Shown here: piece after piece, positions 6,775-13,939 of the stretch | Layout: the number at the start of each line of letters is the position of its first letter | How positions within the stretch are numbered: position 1 is the first letter of the stretch | Source: Aquirhabdus sp. | GTDB taxonomy: Bacteria; Pseudomonadota; Gammaproteobacteria; Pseudomonadales; Moraxellaceae | Direction: 5' to 3' | Length of the DNA stretch: 16,657 nt | NCBI GenBank assembly: GCA_030150135.1 | Contig: JASLGO010000102.1 | Coordinates: 1 to 16,657, forward strand | Program-made: the position numbers and the translations under genes | Notes under the pieces: model-generated | The model's database searches: none | Told to the model about the DNA's origin: nothing | Seen by the model: only the letters and a program-made list of their open reading frames with translations

Positions 6775-8467
6775 GATTTTGCGTCCTATTTGCGTTTTGG
6801 GGTGCTGTGTCCTTACGATTTTTGAGTCGTTGCATGAGTTCAGCGAGTTTAGCATTTTGTAATGCAAGTTTTTGGTCATTTGCTTTGATTTTAGCTTCAA
6901 GTTCGCTGACTTCTTGGCTTAATGTCATGTTTTGTTGACGAGCGGTCGTGATTTTGAGATTAATTTCACTCAGTTCTCGTTGTTTTGCATCGCTTTGTCC
7001 CTCTAAGGCACTGCCTTGAGCACTACCATCTTGGGTGGGTGCAACTAACGTCATTTTTGCATCAGGGAGGTGACCTCGACGAATATAAGGCGTTTTTGCT
7101 TCGTTGGCTTGTTGATTTGACGAGCGAATAGTCGGAGTTTTGTTATTTTCAACGTCATCATTCTCGACTTTAATCGGCTGCAAATCGGGTTTTACAGACT
7201 GAGAAATATCTTGCTGATTCGGTAAAACGATCGTGGCGCCGCTTCGGATATGATTTGGATTGCCATGAATAAATGCGGATCGATTGTTCTGTTGAATTGA
7301 ATGCATGATCACTGTCACAGGAATGTTCATGTCTTTTTGCATACGAGATGCAATCGCCCAGAGTGAATCATGGCGCTGTACTGTATATGATTTTTTATCA
7401 GCTTGCGGTGTTTGATCAGATTGAGCTGGTTGATCTGGTACTGGGGCTGATGTGACTGGAGGTGTCTCCACCACTGGGTTGATTGGTGCTACTGGAGCAG
7501 AAGGCATGGTTGGAGCAGGAGTAGCTTGAACGGGTGCTTCCTGCACTGGAGTCTCTTGCACTGGAGCAGGGGTCGGTGCTGCAACTGGTGTAGGAGCTGG
7601 CGGTGCTGGCGCGATCACTGGGGCTACAGAGGTAGCTGTCGGTGTTGGGGCAACTTGGGTCTTGTCAACCGTTGGCGCTGACATTGGTGGGGGAGCGCTA
7701 GTTTTTGGTATCAATGGTGTGTTGACTGCTGCTAGCGCAGAAGGCGAATTTTTTGTTTTTGGTGGTGCATCATCCATTGGTGGTGTGTCAGTACTTGGGA
7801 TGAGTTGTACTGTTCTCGAAGTTACAGATGATGTTACTTTGACAACATTTGGGTTGCTGCTTGTTGTAGGTTGGGGGACTGTAGTAGGTGCAGTCGGCGT
7901 GGGCGAGGTCTCTGCCAGTTGAATTTGTTTTATCGGTAGATTCAGGCTTTCTGTTTGAATACGTGTGAGTGGAGGGTCAACGAGAGCCGTCACTTGTTGT
8001 AGGCGAACATTACGACCAAAGCCAATATGAACCACAAATTCGATATAGGGATCATTCAGTGGGTGATCACTGGTAATGGAAATGACCCCGCGTTCTGGTG
8101 ACATGATCGTCGTGGTGAAATGTAAATCGTTTGCAAGGTTTCTTTTATTAATGCCGAGCTGAATAAACTCACTATCGCTTGCTAGTGATGCACGGATTGT
8201 TGATGGATCAATGCCAGCGATATCTGTGATCACTATTTGAGCGCGGAAAGGTTCACCCATTGCAGATTTAACTTGGATTGGCTGTACCGATAGAGCTAGC
8301 GCATGCTCAGCAACAAAAAAATTACCTAACAGTAATGCAGATAAAAAAACATTTTTTCTAAATCTTTTTGTGCTCTGTAAGCGAGCGTCGTGGGAGTCCA
8401 CTTGAGTCATTGATTTATTGTTCAATCTCGTGCCTTCCACTGACACAGCGTCTTTCGGTAATGCCAT
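6767..8467 (-). CDS. fimV: FimV N-terminal half: periplasmic LysM protein
   Basis: A 566-residue exported protein matching the periplasmic part of FimV, which binds peptidoglycan and supports pilus secretin assembly and twitching. Order: signal peptide with an unusually long n-region (core VFLSALLLGNFFVA, cleavage after EHALA near 58), the conserved FimV N-terminal domain 59-170 (VQPIQVKSAMGEPFRAQIVI), a Pro/Ala/Thr-rich linker 185-350 including PVQE repeats, a LysM domain 359-416 (SYTVQRHDSLWAIASRM to SGATIVLPNQQ), and a coiled coil about 495-550. The protein stops just where one-piece FimV would enter its transmembrane helix. AGGA 8 nt before the ATG supports this start. It overlaps the next gene by 8 nt in a different frame. 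Upstream is asd, as in the classical asd-fimV-truA order. Confidence 0.9.
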   Translation of the reverse strand: MALPKDAVSVEGTRLNNKSMTQVDSHDARLQSTKRFRKNVFLSALLLGNFFVAEHALALSVQPIQVKSAMGEPFRAQIVITDIAGIDPSTIRASLASDSEFIQLGINKRNLANDLHFTTTIMSPERGVISITSDHPLNDPYIEFVVHIGFGRNVRLQQVTALVDPPLTRIQTESLNLPIKQIQLAETSPTPTAPTTVPQPTTSSNPNVVKVTSSVTSRTVQLIPSTDTPPMDDAPPKTKNSPSALAAVNTPLIPKTSAPPPMSAPTVDKTQVAPTPTATSVAPVIAPAPPAPTPVAAPTPAPVQETPVQEAPVQATPAPTMPSAPVAPINPVVETPPVTSAPVPDQPAQSDQTPQADKKSYTVQRHDSLWAIASRMQKDMNIPVTVIMHSIQQNNRSAFIHGNPNHIRSGATIVLPNQQDISQSVKPDLQPIKVENDDVENNKTPTIRSSNQQANEAKTPYIRRGHLPDAKMTLVAPTQDGSAQGSALEGQSDAKQRELSEINLKITTARQQNMTLSQEVSELEAKIKANDQKLALQNAKLAELMQRLKNRKDTAPQNANRTQNHE

Positions 8468-8502
8468 ACCAACAATCCTGTTGCACTTTATTAAATATTG
8501 AA

Positions 8503-8532
8503 TTCAGAAACGCCGTTTCCAGCGATTCTGAA
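8503..8532 (-). other. Stem-loop in the asd-fimV spacer
   Basis: Inverted repeat TTCAGAA / TTCTGAA, one mismatched base, then CGC / GCG, closing an 8-nt loop. It lies about 35 nt before the fimV start. No T-run follows on the minus strand, so it looks like a leader or processing structure rather than an intrinsic terminator. Confidence 0.4.
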
Positions 8533-8569
8533 GTATTCCTTGAGACCCACCTCGAGGTTGAAGTGTGCC

Positions 8570-8578
8570 ATCGTATCA
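8570..8578 (-). promoter_or_regulatory. Possible extended -10 promoter for fimV
   Basis: On the minus strand TGA-TACGAT (8578-8570) resembles an extended -10 element within the 148-bp spacer between asd and fimV. No good -35 is present at 17 bp. If real, the stem-loop at 8503-8532 would be in the fimV leader. Confidence 0.25.
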
Positions 8579-8615
8579 CATGTTTAGCGACTTAAATGTT
8601 CGATCTTTACTCTGA

Positions 8616-9737
8616 TTAGCCGCGGTGTTCGAGCAATAAACGAAGCATGCGACGCAGTGGTTCTGCTGCACCCCAAAGCAATTGGTCACCTACGGTAAAT
8701 GCGCTGAGGTATTCATTCCCCATATTCAATTTACGCAATCTACCGACAGGAATCGACAATGTACCAGTCACCGCGACTGGTGTGAGGTCATTCATGCTGG
8801 CTTCGCGAGTGTTCTCAATGACTTTGACCCATTGATTTGATTCACGAATGATCGATTCAATTTCGTTCATCGGGACGTCTTTTTTCAATTTGATCGTGAG
8901 TGCTTGTGAGTGACAGCGCATTGCACCAATGCGTACGCACAAGCCGTCGATTGGAGTAATGTTTGCACCAGTTTGACCTAGGATTTTGTTGGTTTCAGCC
9001 TGACCTTTCCATTCTTCTTTGGATTGACCGTTATCGAGTTGCTTGTCGATATAAGGAATCAACGAGCCTGCTAATGGCACACCAAAGTTTTCCTTAGGAA
9101 AGCCCGCACCACGTTGCAATTCGGCAACTTGACGATCGATGTCGAGAATTGCACTGGCTGGATTGTCGAGTAAGGGTTTTACGCCATCACGTAAATATCC
9201 CATGCCGCTAATCAATTCACGCATATTCTTTGCGCCTGCGCCTGATGCAGCCTGATAGGTCATCGCACTGACCCATTCAACGAGACCTTGCTTATAAAGC
9301 CCACCGACAGCAAGCAGCATCAGAGATACTGTGCAGTTACCGCCGATAAAGTTTTTAACGCCTTTGCTGAGTGCATCTTGGATGACGTTTAAATTCACAG
9401 GGTCAAGCACGATGACAGCATCATCTTCCATACGCAAAGTGCTTGCAGCATCAATCCAGTAACCGTTCCAGCCATTTTGGCGAAGTTTAGGGAAAATTTC
9501 GTTGGTGTAGTCACCACCTTGACAGGTCAAGATGACATCCATGTGTTGGAGTGATGTCAGGTCGTGAGCGTTAATCAAATCAGGTGCAATCTTGCCGCCA
9601 AAGTTTGGAGAGGTTTGACCTGCATTACTGGTAGAAAAATAAAATGGCTCAATATGCGCAAAGTCGTTTTCTTCGACCATACGTTGCATTAACACTGAAC
9701 CTACCATTCCACGCCAGCCCACCAAACCCACTTTCAT
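8616..9737 (-). CDS. asd: Aspartate-semialdehyde dehydrogenase
   Basis: Asd reduces aspartyl-4-phosphate to aspartate semialdehyde with NADPH, the branch point to lysine/diaminopimelate, threonine and methionine. The 373-residue protein is of the gammaproteobacterial E. coli type: nucleotide-binding start VGLVGWRGMVGSVLMQRM, catalytic cysteine in GGNCTVSLML, and the conserved RCHSQALTIKL segment with the active-site histidine. E. coli Asd is about 367 residues. The longest frame begins at a TTG (9749), but that codon overlaps the Shine-Dalgarno TTGGAGAAG; ATG at 9737 (MKVGLVGW), 6 nt past GGAG, is the better start. An extended -10 promoter candidate lies upstream. The position ahead of fimV is typical. 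Confidence 0.98.
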   Translation of the reverse strand: MKVGLVGWRGMVGSVLMQRMVEENDFAHIEPFYFSTSNAGQTSPNFGGKIAPDLINAHDLTSLQHMDVILTCQGGDYTNEIFPKLRQNGWNGYWIDAASTLRMEDDAVIVLDPVNLNVIQDALSKGVKNFIGGNCTVSLMLLAVGGLYKQGLVEWVSAMTYQAASGAGAKNMRELISGMGYLRDGVKPLLDNPASAILDIDRQVAELQRGAGFPKENFGVPLAGSLIPYIDKQLDNGQSKEEWKGQAETNKILGQTGANITPIDGLCVRIGAMRCHSQALTIKLKKDVPMNEIESIIRESNQWVKVIENTREASMNDLTPVAVTGTLSIPVGRLRKLNMGNEYLSAFTVGDQLLWGAAEPLRRMLRLLLEHRG

Positions 9738-9792
9738 CATCTTCTCCAATTATTCGAAACAGCGACTGAATATCTTGCACACAATAACTTAG

Positions 9793-9822
9793 AGTGTAGC
9801 ACCGCGCCCGTCGAATCGCCAA
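9793..9822 (-). promoter_or_regulatory. Candidate promoter of asd
   Basis: On the minus strand, -35 TTGGCG (9822-9817), 18-bp spacer, extended -10 TGC-TACACT (9801-9793). It places transcription start roughly 50 nt before the asd ATG. Assigned by eye. Confidence 0.45.
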
Positions 9823-10134
9823 AGAGTCCTTAATCAAATGTGTGAGAAATTATGCTGTTTATGATGGCGATTCCAAAAAAATATTGATATTTCCTGAGAT
9901 TAACTCTTTTTGAACTGTTAATTGGCTCTGTATTTAAAAATAAAGCACTCTATTTGTATTAATGGCGTGCAAGTCATTGCTCGTAGTTTCATCGAATTGT
10001 CATAAAAATTCATGGATCAGTCATCTGGCATTGCTATTTTTTGAGCATGAAAAAAGATGAGTTATTGACGTATGGCGTATTTACACCGCATCGCGGTTCA
10101 GGTTCAAAAATAATCATAATACGGGGAGTAAACA
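9823..10134. other. AT-rich spacer upstream of the EEP-fold gene
   Basis: About 310 bp without a convincing ORF. The only structure noted is a short hairpin ACCGC-ATC-GCGGT at 10085-10097, shortly before the Shine-Dalgarno GGGGAG of the next gene. TTGACG occurs just upstream of it but has no -10 partner at usual spacing. Nothing else was recognised. Confidence 0.4.
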
Positions 10135-11244
10135 ATGATTGTCATTGAGTTTATTTCTGGAATTGTGGTGTTTTCGACACTCTGGGGATTGCTGCCACGC
10201 AACGAGTGGTGGGTACGTTGTTTTGACTTTCCTCGCTTGCAATTTCTAACTGCTGGTGGATTTGCTTGGTTAGGTTTGATCTATACTTTTTATCTCAATC
10301 GAGCAGTAGGCGATTTAACTCTTTTATTATTACTAAGTGGTTGTTTGCTCTACCAAGCATGGATGATTCTGCCTTATACGCTGTTTTGGTCAAAGCAGGT
10401 CATGCAAGCGCAACATCCAGATCCTCACAGTACAGTTTCCTTACTTGTTTCCAACGTTCTGACGCCTAATCAGAATTATCAGGCGCTCATTAATCATGTT
10501 CACAAATATCAGCCTGATTTATTAATTACGTTAGAAACTGATTTACGTTGGGAAAAAGCCTTGTCTGTGATTGAAAAAGATTACCCTTTTGTCGTGCGCG
10601 TGCCGCTGGACAACATGTATGGCATTCATCTGTATAGTCGTCTGCCGTTGGTCAATCCAGAAGTTAAATATCTATTCAGCCCAGAAATTCCTTCGATTCA
10701 TACGCAAGTGAGATTGCGATCTGGCGAATTATTGCGTTTATATTGTTTACATCCTAAGCCGCCAACACCTAATGAGGCGTGGGATTCTACGCTTCGTGAC
10801 GCTGAACTCCTTGTGGTTGGAGATCATGTTGCTCGCCAACAAGAAAGTTGCATCGTTGCAGGTGATTTAAATGATGTGGCTTGGTCTCGGACGACGCGTC
10901 TATTTCAGCGTATTAGCGGGCTGATTGATCCGCGTGTAGGCCGTCAGTTTATGAATACTTTTCATGTGAATTATTTACTATTGCGCTGGTCTCTGGATCA
11001 TGTATTTCATAGTACGGACTTTTCGTTAGTTGATATGAAATTGCTTGAGTCAATTGGGTCGGATCATTTTCCTGTGTATACCGTCTTACATCATGATGAA
11101 AAAATGAAAGTCGTGCAGAAAGCACCGATTGCAAGTCCTGATGATGAGGTATTGGCTTTGGCAAAGATTAGTGCGGGTAGTGTTCAAGCTAAATCAGAAG
11201 CTCCAAATCATCAATGTGATGTGCTGATTTTTGAACGTTTGTGA
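10135..11244 (+). CDS. Membrane-anchored endonuclease/exonuclease/phosphatase-family protein
   Basis: A 369-residue protein with two parts. Residues 1-85 hold about three hydrophobic segments (IVIEFISGIVVFSTLWGLL; FLTAGGFAWLGLIYTFYL; LTLLLLLSGCLLYQAWMIL), anchoring it in the inner membrane. Residues 100-320 are a DNase I-like EEP domain with the expected metal and catalytic residues: Asn107 (LVSNVL), Glu134 (TLETD), His206 (CLHPKPP), Asp244/Asn246 (AGDLND), Asp288-His289 (SLDHVF) and Asp310-His311 (GSDHFPV). The active site therefore looks intact. The family hydrolyses phosphodiester or phosphomonoester bonds in nucleic acids, lipids or inositides, so the substrate cannot be assigned. GGGGAG 6 nt before the ATG supports the start. 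It stands alone, 250 bp upstream of the predicted small RNA on the same strand. Confidence 0.88.
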   Translation: MIVIEFISGIVVFSTLWGLLPRNEWWVRCFDFPRLQFLTAGGFAWLGLIYTFYLNRAVGDLTLLLLLSGCLLYQAWMILPYTLFWSKQVMQAQHPDPHSTVSLLVSNVLTPNQNYQALINHVHKYQPDLLITLETDLRWEKALSVIEKDYPFVVRVPLDNMYGIHLYSRLPLVNPEVKYLFSPEIPSIHTQVRLRSGELLRLYCLHPKPPTPNEAWDSTLRDAELLVVGDHVARQQESCIVAGDLNDVAWSRTTRLFQRISGLIDPRVGRQFMNTFHVNYLLLRWSLDHVFHSTDFSLVDMKLLESIGSDHFPVYTVLHHDEKMKVVQKAPIASPDDEVLALAKISAGSVQAKSEAPNHQCDVLIFERL

Positions 11245-11330
11245 GTTTTTAATTTGTTTATGAGTGTTGTTGGTAAATTTAATCGCAGGGTCTGTTTCAA
11301 CGATGTATATGCTGTAATTTGAAAACACAT

Positions 11331-11343
11331 ATTGTCAGACAAT
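11331..11343. promoter_or_regulatory. Palindrome ATTGTC-A-GACAAT, distal copy
   Basis: A perfect 13-bp palindrome in the AT-rich region upstream of the predicted sRNA. Its core TGTCNGACA recurs at 11463-11471. It is likely an operator for an unidentified dimeric regulator; the loop is too short for a good RNA hairpin. Confidence 0.4.
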
Positions 11344-11419
11344 TAAAATGATAACTGGTACACAAAATAATTCATTTGTAATTAAATTCAGCACTTATAG
11401 TGATTTTGTTGAGTTTAAT

Positions 11420-11437
11420 TGTAAGAAATCGCGTACA
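11420..11437 (+). promoter_or_regulatory. GacA-type upstream activating sequence
   Basis: TGTAAG-AAATCG-CGTACA, matching the known GacA box TGTAAG-N6-CTTACA at 11 of 12 fixed bases with the exact 6-bp spacing. Its centre is about 64 bp before the inferred sRNA start, close to the arrangement at pseudomonad rsmY/rsmZ promoters. The downstream promoter has a poor -35, as expected for an activator-dependent promoter. Confidence 0.7.
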
Positions 11438-11462
11438 AATATTGAGGTTTCTATCTATTTCA

Positions 11463-11486
11463 TGTCTGACAGTTTGTGTTGATAAT
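11463..11486 (+). promoter_or_regulatory. sRNA core promoter with proximal palindrome
   Basis: A -10 element GATAAT (11481-11486, five of six consensus) lies 5-6 bp before the CTGTCGGC that opens the 5' stem of the RNA. No consensus -35 is present. The palindrome TGTCTGACA (11463-11471) overlaps the -35 to -10 spacer, a position where a bound protein would block or modulate RNA polymerase. Confidence 0.5.
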
Positions 11487-11491
11487 GCTTC

Positions 11492-11667
11492 TGTCGGCAC
11501 ATGGAATGGATAAGGACATTGTCTCAGGATGGGTCAATCGCCGACGGTGTAAGCTCCTGATGAGCGCTGCCACGGAGTGGACGACAACAAGGAAGACAGG
11601 CGATAACAATTAAAAAATATTCTGGCTCGAATGTGCAAGAAATTGCCATTCGAGCTTATATTTTTCT
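11492..11667 (+). ncRNA. Predicted CsrA/RsmA-sequestering sRNA (RsmX/Y/Z or CsrB-like)
   Basis: A stand-alone RNA of about 175 nt that would bind and titrate the translational regulator CsrA/RsmA. Seven GGA triplets occur at 11503, 11508, 11514, 11527, 11574, 11579 and 11591; six have the A(N)GGA context. Visible structure: a long-range closing helix CTGTCGGC (11491-11498) with GCCGACGG (11540-11547) enclosing four GGAs; ATTG/CAAT (11518-11521, 11535-11538) presenting AGGA; GCTC/GAGC (11553-11556, 11562-11565); CCAC-GGA-GTGG (11570-11580) with GGA as the whole loop; AAGGA in a single-stranded linker; and a terminator. No downstream plus-strand gene follows, so it is not a riboswitch leader. 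A GacA box sits upstream. The 5' end is inferred from the -10 element and helix, so it may shift by a few bases. Confidence 0.72.
11625..11666 (+). terminator. Intrinsic terminator of the predicted sRNA
   Basis: GCTCGAATG (11625-11633) pairs with CATTCGAGC (11647-11655), and inside it GCAA-GAAA-TTGC forms a second stem with a GAAA tetraloop, leaving one bulged T. This 13-bp stem is followed by TTATATTTTT. A T-rich stretch also flanks it on the minus side, so some bidirectional action is possible. Confidence 0.88.
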
Positions 11668-11673
11668 AAAGGC

Positions 11674-11697
11674 AAAAAAATAACACATTCGCGTGTT
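11674..11697 (-). terminator. Likely terminator of the glycosyltransferase operon
   Basis: On the minus strand AACAC-GCGAAT-GTGTT (11697-11682) is followed by A and seven T residues (11680-11674). The stem is short, but the T-run and position 45 bp past the glycosyltransferase stop fit an intrinsic terminator facing the sRNA terminator. Confidence 0.6.
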
Positions 11698-11741
11698 CGC
11701 ATGATAAGTGCCTTACAGTTTATTCTTCAAATGCCGATTGA

Positions 11742-12854
11742 TTACAATTTCTTCCTGTGCCGTACCATCTCCGTATACACGGCGATGGTCTGATCGGTCA
11801 TTTGTGATAGCTGAAAATCATGTACAGGCTTTGGTGGCTGTGGGTTGGATAATAAACTCTCAACCACATGAAGGAGCGCATCATCATTTTTGGCTTCGAC
11901 CAATCCTTGTGGATAGCAACGATTAAGGATCTCTGCGACACCACCGCGATCCCAGCCGACAACTGCCGAACCTACAGAAATCGCTTCAAGGGTTGTACGC
12001 CCAAAAGTCTCAGCTTTTTCGGAAAGTGAAAAAACAATATCACTGGCAGCAAGCCACTCACGCATATCACTTCGATGACCTACAAAAGTCACATGATCAT
12101 TTAATCCGAGTTCTGCAACGCGTGTTTGCAGTTCTTCGAGATAGGCTTGTTTTTTCTCATGTGCGCCTCCGACGACGACACCGTGGACTGCAAAACGATC
12201 TTTGAGTACAGAGACGAGTTGTAGCAGAGATTCGTGACCTTTTAGACGTGTGATGCGACCTGGTAATGTAAGCCAGATTTTATGTTCAAGTTGCGGAAAT
12301 TCCCCCAACGTTTTTTGCCACCACAATTGTGATGGCTGATAGTTATGCGGAAATTCTTGTGGGTCGATGCCTCGATAGATTCGTGTGATTTTATCAGGAG
12401 GGCAGGCGGGATAATTTTTACGAATGTATTCGACCACACTATCTGATACTGCAATCACACGATCAGCGCGCGTCATGATTTCGCTATAACGGCTCACCGA
12501 GTAAAAACCATGAACGGTGCTAATTAGAATAGGGCGATCTTTTATTGCAATTTTACGCAAGGCAAGATGGGTGAGCCATGCAGGAATCCGTGAGCGAACG
12601 TGAAGAATGTCAGCTTGTTCTTGCTGGATGAGTTTTCGCAAAGGGCGAATTTGCCAGAGGCTACTGAGCGATTTACGGTGAATCGGAAGTTGAATGTGGC
12701 GAGTTCCTTCGGCTTCAAGTTGTGCGACCATCCGACCACCATTTGAAATCACGATGGATTCATGTCCAGCCGCAACCAAGGCACGAGCAATTTCGAGCGT
12801 ACCGCGTTCGACACCGCCACTATTGAGCTCGGGAACTAATTGAATGATCTTCAT
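11742..12854 (-). CDS. Glycosyltransferase family 4
   Basis: A GT-B fold retaining glycosyltransferase of about 370 residues. The N-terminal acceptor domain opens MKIIQLVPELNSGGVERGTLE, with the GG loop typical of GT4. The C-terminal donor-nucleotide domain shows LPGRITRLKGHESLL, FVGHRSDMREWLAASDIVFSL and the E-x7-E motif in EKAETFGRTTLEAISVGSAVV. No membrane span is visible; such enzymes work at the cytoplasmic face of the inner membrane. Next to a lipid A acyltransferase, lipooligosaccharide core assembly is the likeliest role, but the sugar and acceptor are unknown. The longest frame begins at a GTG (12869) without Shine-Dalgarno; ATG at 12854 fits homologues. It is the last gene of the minus-strand envelope cluster. 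Confidence 0.87.
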   Translation of the reverse strand: MKIIQLVPELNSGGVERGTLEIARALVAAGHESIVISNGGRMVAQLEAEGTRHIQLPIHRKSLSSLWQIRPLRKLIQQEQADILHVRSRIPAWLTHLALRKIAIKDRPILISTVHGFYSVSRYSEIMTRADRVIAVSDSVVEYIRKNYPACPPDKITRIYRGIDPQEFPHNYQPSQLWWQKTLGEFPQLEHKIWLTLPGRITRLKGHESLLQLVSVLKDRFAVHGVVVGGAHEKKQAYLEELQTRVAELGLNDHVTFVGHRSDMREWLAASDIVFSLSEKAETFGRTTLEAISVGSAVVGWDRGGVAEILNRCYPQGLVEAKNDDALLHVVESLLSNPQPPKPVHDFQLSQMTDQTIAVYTEMVRHRKKL

Positions 12855-12939
12855 AGGTGTACTCGTCACATAATAGATGAGAGAAAACAGTCGTTTTTAT
12901 CAGGTCAAATAATGCGCTGCGTTTTTATTCAATCACAAG

Positions 12940-13884
12940 TTAGATGGTATCGGTAGGCTTTGCATAATACGACGGCGTACCTTTCGGCTGTGATTTAAAA
13001 CGACGATGAAACCACATCCACTGCGTTGGTGCGATACGTATGAGTCCTTCAAAAAGATCATTGATTCGTGTTGCATCTACGACAGGATCATCCGAAGGAT
13101 AGTGCAATAACTCAGGTGTAATTGTCAGTGTGTAATGCGGTTTTTTATCATCATCACGATAAGAGTGGAACGCTAAAACGACAGAGTTATTAATTTTCAC
13201 TAAACGACGAGGCGCTGTCACAGTTGCGGCTGGAACACCAAAAAATGGTGCCATCACACCTTGTTTCAGTCCGTAGTCTTGGTCAGGGGAATACCAAACG
13301 ATCTGTCCAGATTTCAGCGCGCTGATGAGACCGCGCATATCATCATGATCAATTTGTTGTTCGAACATATTTGATCTAGCACGTGTAATAAGCCATTCAA
13401 ATAATGGATTATTTTGCGGACGATAGACGACATACGCTGAAAAGAATAATGATGATAAATAACCACCTAAATCGAGCGTGGTGTAGTGTCCGCCGAGTAG
13501 TAGAACACCCTGTCCACTCTTTTGGGCTTCAATCAGATGGTGTAAACCATGAATGCTGACTTTGTCATTAAAGCGTTTGGGTGAATACCATGCGCTGAGA
13601 CTTTCAAAGAAACCGATCACGCCATTTCGGAAGACATCCAGACTCATCTCAATCCGCTCGGATTCTGAGAGTTCTGGAAAGCATAAGGCGAGATTGATTT
13701 GTGTGTCGAGCCGCCTACGTTTTGCGAGTCGCCAAAAGACTTCACCAAGCCAACGACCGGTCGCAAGTTGCGCGCGCCAAGGCAAATGCGCAAGTAACCA
13801 CAGAAGTACAACACCAAGCCAAATTGCCCAAAATTGCGGCATGAGGAACTTGGCTTTAAACGGTGGGGTACTGCTTACACTCAT
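12940..13884 (-). CDS. Lipid A biosynthesis acyltransferase, LpxL/LpxM family
   Basis: A 314-residue inner-membrane acyltransferase that transfers an acyl chain from acyl-ACP to a lipid A precursor. Evidence: an N-terminal hydrophobic anchor (about 18-34, FWAIWLGVVLLWLLAHLPW), the NLALCFPELSESER signature (64-77), the HX4D catalytic motif GGHYTTLD (His133, Asp138), and WYSPDQDYG, equivalent to the conserved motif of HtrB/LpxL. Length is normal. Sequence alone does not decide between an LpxL-type and an LpxM-type enzyme, hence no symbol. The Shine-Dalgarno before ATG 13884 is weak. It is 55 bp after the lipoprotein gene and 85 bp before the glycosyltransferase, consistent with an operon devoted to the outer membrane. 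Confidence 0.92.
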   Translation of the reverse strand: MSVSSTPPFKAKFLMPQFWAIWLGVVLLWLLAHLPWRAQLATGRWLGEVFWRLAKRRRLDTQINLALCFPELSESERIEMSLDVFRNGVIGFFESLSAWYSPKRFNDKVSIHGLHHLIEAQKSGQGVLLLGGHYTTLDLGGYLSSLFFSAYVVYRPQNNPLFEWLITRARSNMFEQQIDHDDMRGLISALKSGQIVWYSPDQDYGLKQGVMAPFFGVPAATVTAPRRLVKINNSVVLAFHSYRDDDKKPHYTLTITPELLHYPSDDPVVDATRINDLFEGLIRIAPTQWMWFHRRFKSQPKGTPSYYAKPTDTI

Positions 13885-13939
13885 AACATCACGATCATCA
13901 TTGAATTGAACTGGCTAAGTTTACCTTGGGAAAATGAAC

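Noticed and set aside
6775..6900. A 42-codon upstream extension of the second FimV protein
   Set aside because: It overlaps the end of the first fimV gene in another frame, is not hydrophobic or conserved-looking, and the signal peptide plus Shine-Dalgarno point to ATG 6774.
7500..7570. Short repeats encoding PVQE/PVQA in the linker of the first FimV protein
   Set aside because: Common low-complexity Pro/Ala linker in FimV proteins; too few and irregular to be a separate element.
9738..9749. TTG start for asd giving four extra residues
   Set aside because: The TTG overlaps the Shine-Dalgarno GGAG; ATG 9737 has correct spacing and matches the family N-terminus.
11557..11563. CTGATGA in the predicted sRNA, the core of a hammerhead ribozyme
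   Set aside because: No GAAA core segment follows stem II at the required place and the three-stem arrangement is missing; the heptamer is explained by the GCTC/GAGC hairpin.
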